The notes beneath the pieces are model-generated. The model saw nothing but the letters and a program-made list of their open reading frames with translations, searched no databases and was not told where the DNA came from. From Limivivens faecihominis (GTDB lineage Bacteria; Bacillota; Clostridia; Lachnospirales; Lachnospiraceae): 64,000 bases of DNA. The translations under genes and the position numbers were made by a program. Below are positions 16,659 to 25,666 of the stretch, one piece after another; the first letter of the stretch is position 1, and each line of letters starts with the position of its first letter. The stretch covers positions 158,156 through 222,155 of the forward strand of contig NZ_JAJEPR010000002.1 of the NCBI RefSeq assembly GCF_020686945.1. Reading direction: 5' to 3'.

Positions 16659-17578
16659 GACCAGAGGAAAAAGCTGACAAAGAGAAAAGTCAGGGCGGCG
16701 GTCACAACCTTGGAGAACACATATTTTTTCAAGGAGAGACCGGAACCCTTGAGAACACTTGAGGTCTGGGCCATAGCGCTCAGGCCTCCGAAGGCTGTCA
16801 GAGGAATGAGAAACTGATAAGCAGTTTTCAGGGGAAAAGTCTTTACGACGCCGGAAATCCCTGAGGTGATCTCCAGCATTCCGCCGAGAAGAGCCGCTGT
16901 TTTTTTCGGGAGAAAAGGAAGACAGGCGGTCATTTCTGCCAGCACGGAAAAGAGAACCACATAGCCACCCAGCTTCAGGAGGGTGTTTACCGCGTCATAG
17001 ATACAGGCATCCAGAAGTTCAAAACGGATTTGGACAACGGATGCATTTTTTATGCCTGAAAAGGCAGGAGTTTTTCTGTGAAAAAGTCCGGGTCTCGTGA
17101 AAAGGCCGTAGAGGATGGCCGTTCCGTAGAGAAGAAGCAGTGTGGGCAGAAGAAGGTCCGGTCTCTCAAGACTCTCCGTCACCAGAAAGGTGATGACGAA
17201 GGAAGGGCTCACGTTGTTAATAAAGCCCAGAAGATAAGAGGCTTCCTCAGGGTCCATCCGCCCGTTTCGCGTGAGATCCGCCAGCACCTTGGCCCCCATG
17301 GGAAAGCCGCAGAGGAAACCGATGAAGCAGGCATAGCTTCCCAAAGGCGAGACGCCAAAAAGCCGCCCGAAAACCGGGGCCAGAAGAGAAGCCGGAATAT
17401 GTACCAGACCGGTGTGGATCAGAAAACCGGAGAGAATCAGAAAAGGCAGCAGGGTGGGAACGAGGGTGCCGAACCAGAGATTTAAGCCCCGCCTGGAGGC
17501 AGCGAGAGCCGGGACGGGAAAAAGCAGCAGAAAGAGAAGGGTGGCAAGAAGGAGAAACGCCAGAAGCCATTTTTTCAT
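16655..17578 (-). CDS. ylbJ: Sporulation integral membrane protein YlbJ
   Basis: A 307 aa membrane protein with about eight hydrophobic helices and Gate/nucleoside-recognition-type motifs (LWFGTLVPTLLPFLILSGFL and CGFPMGAKVL). YlbJ is expressed in the mother cell in Bacillus and is needed for spore coat/cortex formation and resistance. It starts at an ATG behind GGAAGAG and diverges from the M23 peptidase gene, the start codons being about 115 bases apart. No clear sporulation promoter could be confirmed. Confidence 0.88.
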   Translation of the reverse strand: MKKWLLAFLLLATLLFLLLFPVPALAASRRGLNLWFGTLVPTLLPFLILSGFLIHTGLVHIPASLLAPVFGRLFGVSPLGSYACFIGFLCGFPMGAKVLADLTRNGRMDPEEASYLLGFINNVSPSFVITFLVTESLERPDLLLPTLLLLYGTAILYGLFTRPGLFHRKTPAFSGIKNASVVQIRFELLDACIYDAVNTLLKLGGYVVLFSVLAEMTACLPFLPKKTAALLGGMLEITSGISGVVKTFPLKTAYQFLIPLTAFGGLSAMAQTSSVLKGSGLSLKKYVFSKVVTAALTFLFVSFFLWS

Positions 17579-17692
17579 AGAAAAAGCTCTTCCGTTTTTT
17601 TACAGCCTATGTGGGAGCAGCGGGAAAAAGAAGGTTCTTTTTTATGAAGTTGCCGCATAAACTGGTCTGAGGGCAGAGAAGGGCGGAAGTTT

Positions 17693-18514
17693 GTGGGAAA
17701 AAATGGAAAGCAGGCAGTTTTTCTGCTGACGCTCGTGCTTTTTTGCGGGATTTTCCGGGGACAGCTGTTTCGCCATGCCCGGCTGATGAACCTGTCCGGA
17801 AACTTAAGGGAAAGCAACGTGTTCCGGGAGATGGAATTCTCCCCGGAGGCATTGGCCTCACTGGATGCGCTCATGGAGGATGGATATGAGCCAGGGCGGC
17901 TTCTCTCTGTGCTCCTTCCCTGGAGAGATTTCCGGGTCCCGCCAAAGACCGTCTGGGATCGGGAGACCTATCTTAAGGCGGCGGAGGTGTTTCAGACTTA
18001 CCGGCCGCTGGAATTGAAAGATTTTCAGAATGCCCTCTCCGCGGTCTGGGATGACCTGGAGGAGTTTCCGGTAAGCTGTGAGCCTACCTACGAGGATTCC
18101 TGGCTTTTTGAGCGGAGCTTCGGAGGGGAGAGGCATCACGAGGGCTGCGATCTCATGCCGCCGGAGAACCGGCGGGATTTTTATCCGGTCCGCAGTATGA
18201 CGGACGGCGTGGTGGAAAAGATCGGCTGGCTGACTCTGGGGGGCTGGCGCATCGGAATCCGCAGTTTCCGCGGCGGGTATTTTTACTATGCCCATCTCTC
18301 TTCCTACGCCCGGGATTTTCAGGAAGGAGACCTGGTATCGGCCGGCGGTCTTTTAGGCTATATGGGAGACAGTGGCTACGGCCCGGAAGGAACGACAGAA
18401 AAATTCGATGTGCATCTGCACGTCGGAATCTACATAGAAGGAAAGAATCAGGAGGAGATCAGTGTGAATCCTTACTGGCCTCTCCGGTATCTGGAAGAAA
18501 CAGGAAAAGAATAG
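17693..18514 (+). CDS. M23 family metallopeptidase, membrane anchored
   Basis: A 273 aa protein with an N-terminal membrane anchor (about 7-22), a linker domain, and a C-terminal LytM/M23 domain. The zinc ligands and catalytic residues are present: HHEGCD (HxxxD), YYAHLSS and HLHVG (HxH). It should cut peptide bridges in peptidoglycan outside the membrane. The start is GTG at 17693 behind GGCGGAAG; no ATG in frame gives a better site. It diverges from ylbJ and may act in sporulation, by analogy with SpoIIQ-like M23 proteins, but that is inference. Confidence 0.82.
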   Translation: MGKNGKQAVFLLTLVLFCGIFRGQLFRHARLMNLSGNLRESNVFREMEFSPEALASLDALMEDGYEPGRLLSVLLPWRDFRVPPKTVWDRETYLKAAEVFQTYRPLELKDFQNALSAVWDDLEEFPVSCEPTYEDSWLFERSFGGERHHEGCDLMPPENRRDFYPVRSMTDGVVEKIGWLTLGGWRIGIRSFRGGYFYYAHLSSYARDFQEGDLVSAGGLLGYMGDSGYGPEGTTEKFDVHLHVGIYIEGKNQEEISVNPYWPLRYLEETGKE

Positions 18515-18604
18515 ATTTATCATGAAAAATATGGTATATTGAACATGTTCGGCATATGACAAGGAAATGCCGGAGAACCATCTCTCAAACATAAGGAGGA
18601 TTAT

Positions 18605-19405
18605 ATGGAAATACAATTATGGAGAGAGATCCTGAATCCTTATGATCTGGCAGTGAAAGAGCTCACTGTGAAATTTGAACATCTGATTCAGGAACATCGT
18701 CAGCAGGGGCTGTATTCCCCGATCGAGCAGGTGCATGGAAGGGTCAAGACGATTTCCAGCATCCTGGATAAAGCGCAGAAAAAGAATATTCCTATCAATG
18801 AGATAGAAGAAAAACTGGAGGATATCGCGGGCATCCGGATTATCTGCCAGTTTGTGGAAGACATCCAGAAGGTGGTGGAGATCATCCGCTCCCGGACGGA
18901 TATGAAAGTCATCGAAGAAAAAGACTATGTCAACAACATGAAAAACAGCGGCTACCGCAGTTATCATATGATTATTGAGTACAATGTGGAGACCATGAAC
19001 GGGCCCAAATGCATTCATGCGGAGATCCAGATCCGGACTCTGGCCATGAATTTCTGGGCCACGATCGAACATTCTCTCCAGTATAAATATAAGAAGAACA
19101 TTCCGGATCATATCCGGGAAAAACTGAGCAGTGCGGCGGATGCTATCATTGTTCTGGATCAGGAGATGTCCCAGGTGCGTAGCGAGATCATGGATGCCCA
19201 GAATGCGTTCCAGATCCAGGCAAATCTGGTGGCGGATATTTTAAATACGATCCAGAACCTCTATCAGCTGGCAAACAAGCGGGAGATCGCCAAGATTCAG
19301 GATGAATTTTACCAGATCTACAAGGCCGAGGATCTGGATCAGCTGCGGCGGTTCCAGAAACAGCTGGATGTGATCGCAGAGGGCTATCGGGCCCAGTCCT
19401 GTTAA
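18605..19405 (+). CDS. Small alarmone synthetase (RelA/SpoT domain, RelQ/SasB type)
   Basis: A 266 aa protein with a single (p)ppGpp synthetase domain: KTISSILDKAQ (ATP side), DIAGIRIICQF (Mg-binding Asp), GYRSYHMIIEY (guanosine-stacking Tyr) and EIQIRTLAMNFWATIEH. There is no hydrolase HD domain and no TGS/ACT region, so it is a synthetase-only enzyme. The C-terminal helices resemble RelQ tetramer contacts. It starts behind AAGGAGG. A possible extended -10 (TGGTATATT at 18532-18540) has only a weak -35. It is probably monocistronic or read with rsmF, 22 bases downstream. Confidence 0.92.
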   Translation: MEIQLWREILNPYDLAVKELTVKFEHLIQEHRQQGLYSPIEQVHGRVKTISSILDKAQKKNIPINEIEEKLEDIAGIRIICQFVEDIQKVVEIIRSRTDMKVIEEKDYVNNMKNSGYRSYHMIIEYNVETMNGPKCIHAEIQIRTLAMNFWATIEHSLQYKYKKNIPDHIREKLSSAADAIIVLDQEMSQVRSEIMDAQNAFQIQANLVADILNTIQNLYQLANKREIAKIQDEFYQIYKAEDLDQLRRFQKQLDVIAEGYRAQSC

Positions 19406-19427
19406 TGAATACAAAGGAGAGTACGAA

Positions 19428-20774
19428 GTGAAACTTCCGGAAGACTACATAGAATCCATGCGGCAGCTCCTCGGGGAAGAGGAACTGCAGAACTATCTGG
19501 ACTGTTTTGACGCGCCCAGAACTTACGGCCTTCGGGTCAACACGGGAAAGATTTCCGTGGAAACATTTTTAAAACGGACACCCTTTCATCTGACACCGGT
19601 TCCCTGGGTGGAAAATGGATTTTATTATGATCCGGAGGAGGGCGTGACGAAGCATCCGGATTATTACGCGGGGCTTTACTATATCCAGGAGCCCAGCGCC
19701 ATGGTTCCGGCCTCCCGCCTCCCCATCGAGGAGGGAGACCGGGTGCTGGACCTCTGCGCGGCTCCCGGTGGAAAATCCACAGAGCTGGCTGCAAGGCTTC
19801 GGGGGACGGGGCTTCTGGTGTCAAACGATATCAGCCGTTCCAGAGCGCAGGGCCTTTTGAAGAACCTGGAGCTTTTCGGAGCCGGAAATATTCTCGTCAC
19901 GAGCGAGACGCCGGAGAGCCTTCTTGGGAACTTCGAGGGCTTTTTCGATAAGATCCTCGTGGACGCTCCCTGTTCAGGGGAAGGTATGTTCCGGAAAGAC
20001 AAAGATATGGTAAAAAGCTGGATGGAGCATGGGCCGGAATACTATGCGCCGATTCAGCAGGAGATTCTTCGTACAGCGGTGAAAATGCTCCGACCGGGAG
20101 GGCTGCTCCTCTATTCCACCTGCACCTTTTCTCCTCTGGAAAACGAGGAGAATTTAAAGAAGCTTCTTGAGGCGGAGCAGGAGCTTGAGATCCTTCCGCT
20201 TTCCACGGGGGAGTGGTTCCGCGAGGGGCTGATCCCGGGAACGCTTCGGATCTGGCCTCAGGATATCCGTGGAGAAGGCCATTTCACGGCGCTGCTCCGG
20301 AAAAAAGGACAAGCCCCGGAGCACACTCAAAAGGACCGACGGCGTACCACCGTTCTTCCCGAGGGACTCTCGGAGTTTGCCTCTCTTTTTCAGCGCCCGG
20401 TTTTAAGCCAGGGCAGGCTGGATGTGCGGAAAGAAAACATTTACCTTCTGCCGGAGGATTTCCCAGAGGTGAAGGGGTTGCGGTTCCTTCGTACGGGCCT
20501 TTCCGTGGGAGAACTGAAAAAAAAGCGTTTTGAGCCCTCCCAGGCCCTGGCCATGTATCTCAAAAAAGGAGATTTCAGGCAGGAACTGGATCTTTCCTCC
20601 GGGGATGAGCGGCTGATCCGTTATCTCAAAGGAGAGACCCTGGAGGTGTCAGAGGAAGAGGCCGATTTTTCCGGCTGGACCCTGGTGCTGAACGACGGCT
20701 ATCCTCTGGGCTTCGGAAAACTGAACAGAGGAACACTGAAAAACAAATACTGTACCGGATGGAGGCTTTTATGA
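19428..20774 (+). CDS. rsmF: RsmF/RsmB-type RNA m5C methyltransferase
   Basis: A 448 aa NOL1/NOP2/Sun-family enzyme. The SAM-binding loop is LCAAPGGKSTELA, motif IV is VDAPCSGEGMFRK (Pro-Cys releasing/catalytic Cys) and motif VI is LLYSTCTFSPLENE (nucleophilic Cys). The C-terminal 150 residues hold the RsmF-type accessory (FAU/PUA-like) domains. It should methylate a cytosine of 16S rRNA. The start has AAAGGAGAG upstream and its stop overlaps the next gene by ATGA. Confidence 0.9.
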   Translation: MKLPEDYIESMRQLLGEEELQNYLDCFDAPRTYGLRVNTGKISVETFLKRTPFHLTPVPWVENGFYYDPEEGVTKHPDYYAGLYYIQEPSAMVPASRLPIEEGDRVLDLCAAPGGKSTELAARLRGTGLLVSNDISRSRAQGLLKNLELFGAGNILVTSETPESLLGNFEGFFDKILVDAPCSGEGMFRKDKDMVKSWMEHGPEYYAPIQQEILRTAVKMLRPGGLLLYSTCTFSPLENEENLKKLLEAEQELEILPLSTGEWFREGLIPGTLRIWPQDIRGEGHFTALLRKKGQAPEHTQKDRRRTTVLPEGLSEFASLFQRPVLSQGRLDVRKENIYLLPEDFPEVKGLRFLRTGLSVGELKKKRFEPSQALAMYLKKGDFRQELDLSSGDERLIRYLKGETLEVSEEEADFSGWTLVLNDGYPLGFGKLNRGTLKNKYCTGWRLL

Positions 20775-21508
20775 GCCAGATAAGACTGGATAAATGGCTG
20801 GCGGACGCGGGAGTGGGAACGCGAAGCCAGGTAAAAGAATATTTGAAAAAAGGACGGGTCCGGGTCAACGGAGAACCGGTGAAAAAACCGGAGACCAGGA
20901 TCTCGGAGGAAACCGACGAGGTGAGCTTTGACGGCGAAATCTTGAGCCGGCCGGGCCTTGCCTGGTATATGTTCCACAAGCCGGCGGGCTGCATCACGGC
21001 AGCGAGAAACGGCCGGACCGAGACCGTCATGGATTATTTCGCGGAGGCTCCGGAGAAGGAGCTGGCTCCCGTGGGACGGCTGGACAAGGATACGGAAGGC
21101 TTTCTTCTCATCACCAACGACGGCCCGCTGAATCATTTTCTGCTGGCTCCCGGCCGTCATGTGGAGAAGACTTATTACGCGAAGGCGGAGGGGACACTTT
21201 TTCCGGAGGCGGAAAAGCGTTTTCTGGAGGGGCTGGATATCGGGGACGACAAGCCCACCCTTCCCGCAAAACTGGAGATTTTAAAGCAGGAGGGGAACGA
21301 GGTTGAGCTTCTCCTGACTTTAAGAGAAGGCCGTTTCCATCAGGTGAAACGGATGGTGGAGGCCGCAGGAGCGGAAGTCACTTACCTGAAGAGAATCTCC
21401 TTTGGAGGGCTTCCGTTGGACGGGACTCTGGAAAAAGGAGGGTACCGTCCTCTGACAGAAGAGGAAGTGCAGTTTCTGAAAACACAGGCAGGCATGAAAG
21501 AAGGATAA
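20771..21508 (+). CDS. rsuA: 16S rRNA pseudouridine 516 synthase family (RsuA-like)
   Basis: A 245 aa enzyme with an N-terminal S4 RNA-binding domain (MSQIRLDKWLADAG to about residue 60) and an RsuA/RluB/E/F catalytic domain with the active Asp in GRLDKDTEGFLLITNDG and the REGRFHQVKRM motif. RsuA-type enzymes convert U516 of 16S rRNA. The ATG at 20771 overlaps the rsmF stop and has GGAGG in front; an ATG 12 bases earlier is less suited. It is part of the RNA-modification run 19.4-25.0 kb. Confidence 0.92.
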   Translation: MSQIRLDKWLADAGVGTRSQVKEYLKKGRVRVNGEPVKKPETRISEETDEVSFDGEILSRPGLAWYMFHKPAGCITAARNGRTETVMDYFAEAPEKELAPVGRLDKDTEGFLLITNDGPLNHFLLAPGRHVEKTYYAKAEGTLFPEAEKRFLEGLDIGDDKPTLPAKLEILKQEGNEVELLLTLREGRFHQVKRMVEAAGAEVTYLKRISFGGLPLDGTLEKGGYRPLTEEEVQFLKTQAGMKEG

Positions 21509-21509
21509 T

Positions 21510-23468
21510 ATGAGTGGATTTTTACCGATTACGAAAAAAGAAATGAGAGAGCGAGGCATCACCCAGTTTGATTTTGTCTATGTTATCGGGGATGCCTATG
21601 TGGATCATCCTTCCTTCGGCCACGCCATCATCAGCCGGCTTCTGGAGTCCCATGGCTACAGCGTGGGGATCATCTCTCAGCCCGACTGGAAAAACGATGA
21701 GAGCATTGCGATTTTCGGGGAGCCGAGGCTCGGCTTCCTCGTGTCGGCGGGAAATATGGATTCGATGGTGAATCATTATTCCGTCTCGAAAAAGCGGCGG
21801 CAGACCGATGCCTACACGCCGGGCGGCCTCATGGGAAAACGGCCGGACCGGGCGCTGACGGTCTACAGCAACCTGATCCGTCGGACCTACAAAAAGACGC
21901 CGATCATCCTCGGCGGCATCGAAGCGAGCCTGCGGCGTCTGGCTCATTACGATTACTGGAGCAACAGCCTGAAACGGTCTGTGCTTCTGGATTCCGGGGC
22001 GGATATCCTTTCCTACGGAATGGGAGAGAGGAGCATTCTGGCCATCGCCGAGGCTCTGGACGCGGGGATCGCGGTCTCCGATATCGGTTTCATTCCGGGC
22101 ACGGTCTATAAGACCCAGCACCTGGAAAACGTCTATGATTACAAGCTTCTGCCCTCCTTTGAGGTGCTTCAGGCAGACAAGACCAACTATGCGAAAAGCT
22201 TTTATGTCCAGTACTGCAACACGGATTCCATCACAGGAAAACGGCTGGTGGAGCCCTATCCCAACAAGATCTATGTGGTACAGAACCCGCCCGCCGCGCC
22301 CTTGAGCCAGGAGGAGATGGACGAGGTTTATGCTTATCCTTACATGCGGACCTATCACCCCTCCTATGAGAAACTGGGCGGCGTTCCGGCGATCTCCGAG
22401 ATAAAATTTTCTCTCGTGAGCAACCGTGGCTGCTTTGGAGGATGCAGTTTCTGTGCGCTGACCTTCCATCAGGGGCGGATTATTCAGACCAGAAGCCACG
22501 AATCCATCGTGGAGGAGGCGAAGCTTCTCACCCAGGAGCCGGATTTCAAGGGTTATATCCACGATGTGGGCGGGCCTACGGCGGATTTTCGGGTCCGGGC
22601 CTGCCAGAAACAGGAGACGAGGGGCGTCTGCCCCAACCGGCAGTGCCTGTTTCCCAAGCCCTGCAAGAACCTTCGGGCCAATCATGAGGATTATCTGGAG
22701 CTGCTCCACAAGCTCCGGGAGCTTCCGAAGGTGAAAAAAGTCTTCATTCGTTCCGGTATCCGTTTCGACTATGTGCTGGCAGATCCAGACGATACCTTTT
22801 TCCGGGAGCTGGTTCAGTATCATATCAGCGGCCAGCTGAAAGTCGCTCCGGAGCATGTGAGCGACCAGGTGCTTCACTATATGGGCAAGCCGGAACACGC
22901 GGTATTTATGCAATTTACGGAAAAATACAAAAAACTCAACGAAAAGTACGGCATGAACCAGTTCCTTGTGCCCTATCTCATGTCCTCCCATCCGGGCTGT
23001 ACGATGAAGGAGGCCGTGAAGCTGGCGGAATACTTGAGAGACCTGGGGTACATGCCGGAGCAGGTGCAGGATTTCTACCCGACGCCCTCCACGATCTCGA
23101 CTTGCATGTACTATACGGGGCTGGATCCCCGGACCATGGAACAGGTCTATGTGCCGACGAACCCCCATGAAAAAGCCATGCAGCGGGCGCTGATCCAGTA
23201 CCGGAACCCGAAAAACTACGATCTGGTAAAAGAAGCCCTGATCAAGGCCCACCGGACAGACCTCATCGGTTACGATAAACATTGTCTGATCCGCCCGGAG
23301 AAACCTTCCGAGCGCCCGGCCAAAGCTGCTTCCGGTTCCAGTGGAAAAAGAACCGGTGGGAAACAGCAGGGAGGCGGCGATTTCAGAGGAGCGAAGGGAA
23401 AGAACAGTTCCGGAGCAAAAGGGCACCGCAGCCCGATCCGGAATACCCAGAAAAAGAAAGGGAAGTAA
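21510..23468 (+). CDS. YgiQ family radical SAM protein
   Basis: A 652 aa radical SAM protein with the CxxxCxxC cluster motif in NRGCFGGCSFCALTFHQGR, preceded by the long N-terminal region typical of UPF0313/YgiQ (FLPITKKEMRERGI) and followed by a Lys/Gly/Ser-rich disordered tail. The biochemical role of the family is not established. It starts one base after the rsuA stop, so expression is coupled to it. Length is in the normal range. Confidence 0.93.
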   Translation: MSGFLPITKKEMRERGITQFDFVYVIGDAYVDHPSFGHAIISRLLESHGYSVGIISQPDWKNDESIAIFGEPRLGFLVSAGNMDSMVNHYSVSKKRRQTDAYTPGGLMGKRPDRALTVYSNLIRRTYKKTPIILGGIEASLRRLAHYDYWSNSLKRSVLLDSGADILSYGMGERSILAIAEALDAGIAVSDIGFIPGTVYKTQHLENVYDYKLLPSFEVLQADKTNYAKSFYVQYCNTDSITGKRLVEPYPNKIYVVQNPPAAPLSQEEMDEVYAYPYMRTYHPSYEKLGGVPAISEIKFSLVSNRGCFGGCSFCALTFHQGRIIQTRSHESIVEEAKLLTQEPDFKGYIHDVGGPTADFRVRACQKQETRGVCPNRQCLFPKPCKNLRANHEDYLELLHKLRELPKVKKVFIRSGIRFDYVLADPDDTFFRELVQYHISGQLKVAPEHVSDQVLHYMGKPEHAVFMQFTEKYKKLNEKYGMNQFLVPYLMSSHPGCTMKEAVKLAEYLRDLGYMPEQVQDFYPTPSTISTCMYYTGLDPRTMEQVYVPTNPHEKAMQRALIQYRNPKNYDLVKEALIKAHRTDLIGYDKHCLIRPEKPSERPAKAASGSSGKRTGGKQQGGGDFRGAKGKNSSGAKGHRSPIRNTQKKKGK

Positions 23469-23474
23469 CAACAG

Positions 23475-24044
23475 ATGAAAAAAGTACAGAAAGGAGAGTA
23501 CGGCTACATTCATTCCCAGAAGATCTGCCGTTCTTTCATCACCTTTATTCTGCTTCTGATCCCGGTGGTGATCTTTTTCATCGGCCTGGCGATCTATCAC
23601 AAGCGGGAAAACATGTTTACTTTTGTGGCCATCATGGGCTGCCTGCCGGGCTGCCGCTATGCCGTGGGCATGATTATGATGCTTCTTCAGAAGGAGACGG
23701 ACCCGGCCGTTTACGAGAAGACCAGAAAGGCAGCGGGAGAGCTTCCGGCCCTCTATGACTGCGTGTTTACGGCCTATGAGAAGACGACTTCCGTGGACGC
23801 TCTGGTGCTGGGCCAGGGAAGCGTCATCGGCTATTCATCCAACCCGAAGACCAACCCGGAATACATAGAGAAGCATCTGACGGAAATCCTTCAGGGAAAC
23901 AACGTGAAACGCACTGTGAAGATTTTTAAGGATTATCGGAAATTTGAGACTCGGGTGAAAGAAATGGCGGCTTCCGAGTCTGCCGGAGACGAGAAGCGAA
24001 AGAACGAGAAGGCTGTGGATGTCTTAAAAGCCATAGCCCTGTAA
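23475..24044 (+). CDS. Hypothetical two-TM membrane protein
   Basis: A 189 aa protein I cannot assign. Residues 25-44 (FITFILLLIPVVIFFIGLAI) and 50-70 form two membrane helices with a short loop. The remaining 110 residues are cytoplasmic and soluble, with VDALVLGQGSVIGYSSNP as the most distinctive segment, and a Lys/Glu-rich end. It lies 6 bases after ygiQ and 20 before the RluA-type gene, so it is in the same transcript. Similar proteins occur in the same place in related Lachnospiraceae, as far as I recall. Confidence 0.75.
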   Translation: MKKVQKGEYGYIHSQKICRSFITFILLLIPVVIFFIGLAIYHKRENMFTFVAIMGCLPGCRYAVGMIMMLLQKETDPAVYEKTRKAAGELPALYDCVFTAYEKTTSVDALVLGQGSVIGYSSNPKTNPEYIEKHLTEILQGNNVKRTVKIFKDYRKFETRVKEMAASESAGDEKRKNEKAVDVLKAIAL

Positions 24045-24064
24045 AAAATGAGGGAGGAAGCAGC

Positions 24065-25060
24065 ATGAAACAGTTTACCGTGACCCAGGCGGAGGCCGGT
24101 CAGCGGCTGGACAAGTTCCTGGGAAAGTATCTCAACAAGGCGCCGAAGAGTTTTCTCTATAAAATGATGCGGAAAAAGAACATCACCCTCAACGGCAAGA
24201 AGGCCGCCGGCAGCGAAAAGCTGGTTTCCGGGGATGAGATCAAGCTCTTTTTCTCCGATGAGACCATCGAGAAATTTTCCGAGCTCCAGCTTCCGAAGGC
24301 CCAGGGAAAGCTCTCTGTGATTTACGAGGACGAGCATATCCTTCTGGTGAACAAGCCCGAGGGGATTCTCTCCCAGAAAGCCGAGGCCGACGATATCTCC
24401 ATGGTGGAGGAGGCCCAGCGCTATCTGCTGAACAACGGAGCCGTAACGGAGGAATCCCTCCGGACCTTCCGCCCGTCGGTGGTAAACCGGCTGGACCGGA
24501 ACACGAGCGGCATCCTGGCTGTGGGAAAAGACCTGGCGGGGGCCCAGGAGCTGAGCCGCCTTTTCAAGGAGCGGTCCTTACATAAATATTATTACTGCTT
24601 GGTCAAAGGCCAGGTGAAGGAGAAAGCCAGGATCAAGGGCTATCTCGTGAAAAATGAGGCCACCAACCGCGTCACCGTGGAAAAAGAGCCGATTGGCAAA
24701 GATTCTCTGCCTATCGAGACGGAATACACGCCGGTGGACAGCGACGGGGAACTGACCCTTCTCAAAGTCCTGCTGGTGACGGGCCGGACCCATCAGATCC
24801 GCGCCCATCTCTCCTCCATCGGCCATCCGATTCTGGGGGACCATAAGTACGGAGATCCCGCCCTGAATGGCCGGGCAAAGGAGGAGTACCACCTGACGCA
24901 CCAGCTTCTTCACGCGGCGATCCTCACGTTTCCGGAGCTTACCGGGGAATTGAGTTATCTCTCCGGCCGTACCTTCACGGCGCCGCTGCCGAAGAAGTTT
25001 GCGCGGATTCTGGAGAAAAGGGAGATGAGCATATGCCCACATGGAACTCCAGAGGCTTAA
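24065..25060 (+). CDS. RluA family pseudouridine synthase
   Basis: A 331 aa protein with an N-terminal S4 domain (about 1-70, RLDKFLGKYLNKAP) and the RluA catalytic domain. The active Asp is in VNRLDRNTSGILAVGK, and GRTHQIRAHLSSIGHPILGD is the conserved C-terminal motif. RluC/RluD-type enzymes modify 23S rRNA uridines; the sequence alone does not decide the site. The start follows GAGGGAGGAAGC. The last 28 bases overlap recU. Confidence 0.92.
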   Translation: MKQFTVTQAEAGQRLDKFLGKYLNKAPKSFLYKMMRKKNITLNGKKAAGSEKLVSGDEIKLFFSDETIEKFSELQLPKAQGKLSVIYEDEHILLVNKPEGILSQKAEADDISMVEEAQRYLLNNGAVTEESLRTFRPSVVNRLDRNTSGILAVGKDLAGAQELSRLFKERSLHKYYYCLVKGQVKEKARIKGYLVKNEATNRVTVEKEPIGKDSLPIETEYTPVDSDGELTLLKVLLVTGRTHQIRAHLSSIGHPILGDHKYGDPALNGRAKEEYHLTHQLLHAAILTFPELTGELSYLSGRTFTAPLPKKFARILEKREMSICPHGTPEA

Positions 25061-25575
25061 GAGGTTCGGTCCTTGAGGACCTCATCAACCGGACAAATGA
25101 AATGTACAGGGAAAAGGGGCTGGCGCTGATTCAGAAAGTGCCGACCCCGATCACTCCCATCAAGATCGACAAGGAGCATCGTCATATCACGCTGGCCTAT
25201 TTTGAGCAGAAGAGTACCGTAGACTACATCGGGGCGGTCCAGGGGATTCCGGTCTGCTTCGACGCCAAGGAGTGCGCCTCGGAGACCTTTGCTCTTCAGA
25301 ACATCCACGCCCATCAGGTGGCGTTCATGGAAGAATTTGAGCATCAGGGAGGAATTTCGTTCCTCCTGATTTTTTATACCGGGAAAAATGAGATCATCTA
25401 TCTTCCCTACCGGGAAGTGCGCCGCTTCTGGGATCGGGGGGCCAATGGCGGCAGGAAAAGCTTTCGTTTTGAGGAGATCGCCGTGAGCTATCCGGTGAAA
25501 CAGCACGGCGGCTTTCTCGTGCCCTATCTGGATGCGATTCAGCAGGATCTTGATGACCGGGATGCGGGGGATTGA
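25033..25575 (+). CDS. recU: Holliday junction resolvase RecU
   Basis: A 180 aa protein with RecU hallmarks: NSRGLRGSVLEDLINRTN near the start, the nuclease core STVDYIGAVQGIPVCFDAKE (catalytic Asp, Asp, Lys), LQNIHAHQVAFM, and FWDRGANGGRKSF. It cuts four-way junctions and guides RecA in Firmicutes. It overlaps the RluA-type gene by 28 bases in another frame, with GGAGATG before the ATG. The strong his promoter begins inside its last codon. Confidence 0.88.
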   Translation: MPTWNSRGLRGSVLEDLINRTNEMYREKGLALIQKVPTPITPIKIDKEHRHITLAYFEQKSTVDYIGAVQGIPVCFDAKECASETFALQNIHAHQVAFMEEFEHQGGISFLLIFYTGKNEIIYLPYREVRRFWDRGANGGRKSFRFEEIAVSYPVKQHGGFLVPYLDAIQQDLDDRDAGD

Positions 25576-25600
25576 CTTTTCTCACGAACGGTCGTATAAT
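25572..25600 (+). promoter_or_regulatory. Promoter of the his operon
   Basis: TTGACT and TATAAT are 17 bases apart; the -35 overlaps the recU stop codon. The hisZ start lies 67 bases after the -10. Confidence 0.85.
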
Positions 25601-25614
25601 AGCCACAGATTTTA

Positions 25615-25636
25615 ACGTGGTAGCAATTTACCATGT
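25615..25636 (+). other. 5' leader hairpin before hisZ
   Basis: ACGTGGTA and TACCATGT can form an 8-bp stem (one G-U pair) at the very 5' end of the his transcript, without a following T-run. It may stabilise the mRNA or be incidental. No T-box or leader peptide with His codons is visible here. Confidence 0.35.
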
Positions 25637-25666
25637 GAAAGTAAAATGCAAAAAGGAGAATTTCAA

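Noticed and set aside
21522..23600. 692-codon open frame antisense to ygiQ
   Set aside because: It is exactly opposite a well-supported radical SAM gene and shows no motif of its own. Frame openness arises from the GC-rich third positions of ygiQ.
25600..25666. His T-box or His-rich leader peptide before hisZ
   Set aside because: The 5' leader is only about 60 bases, without a T-box sequence or a run of His codons. A small hairpin is the only structure.
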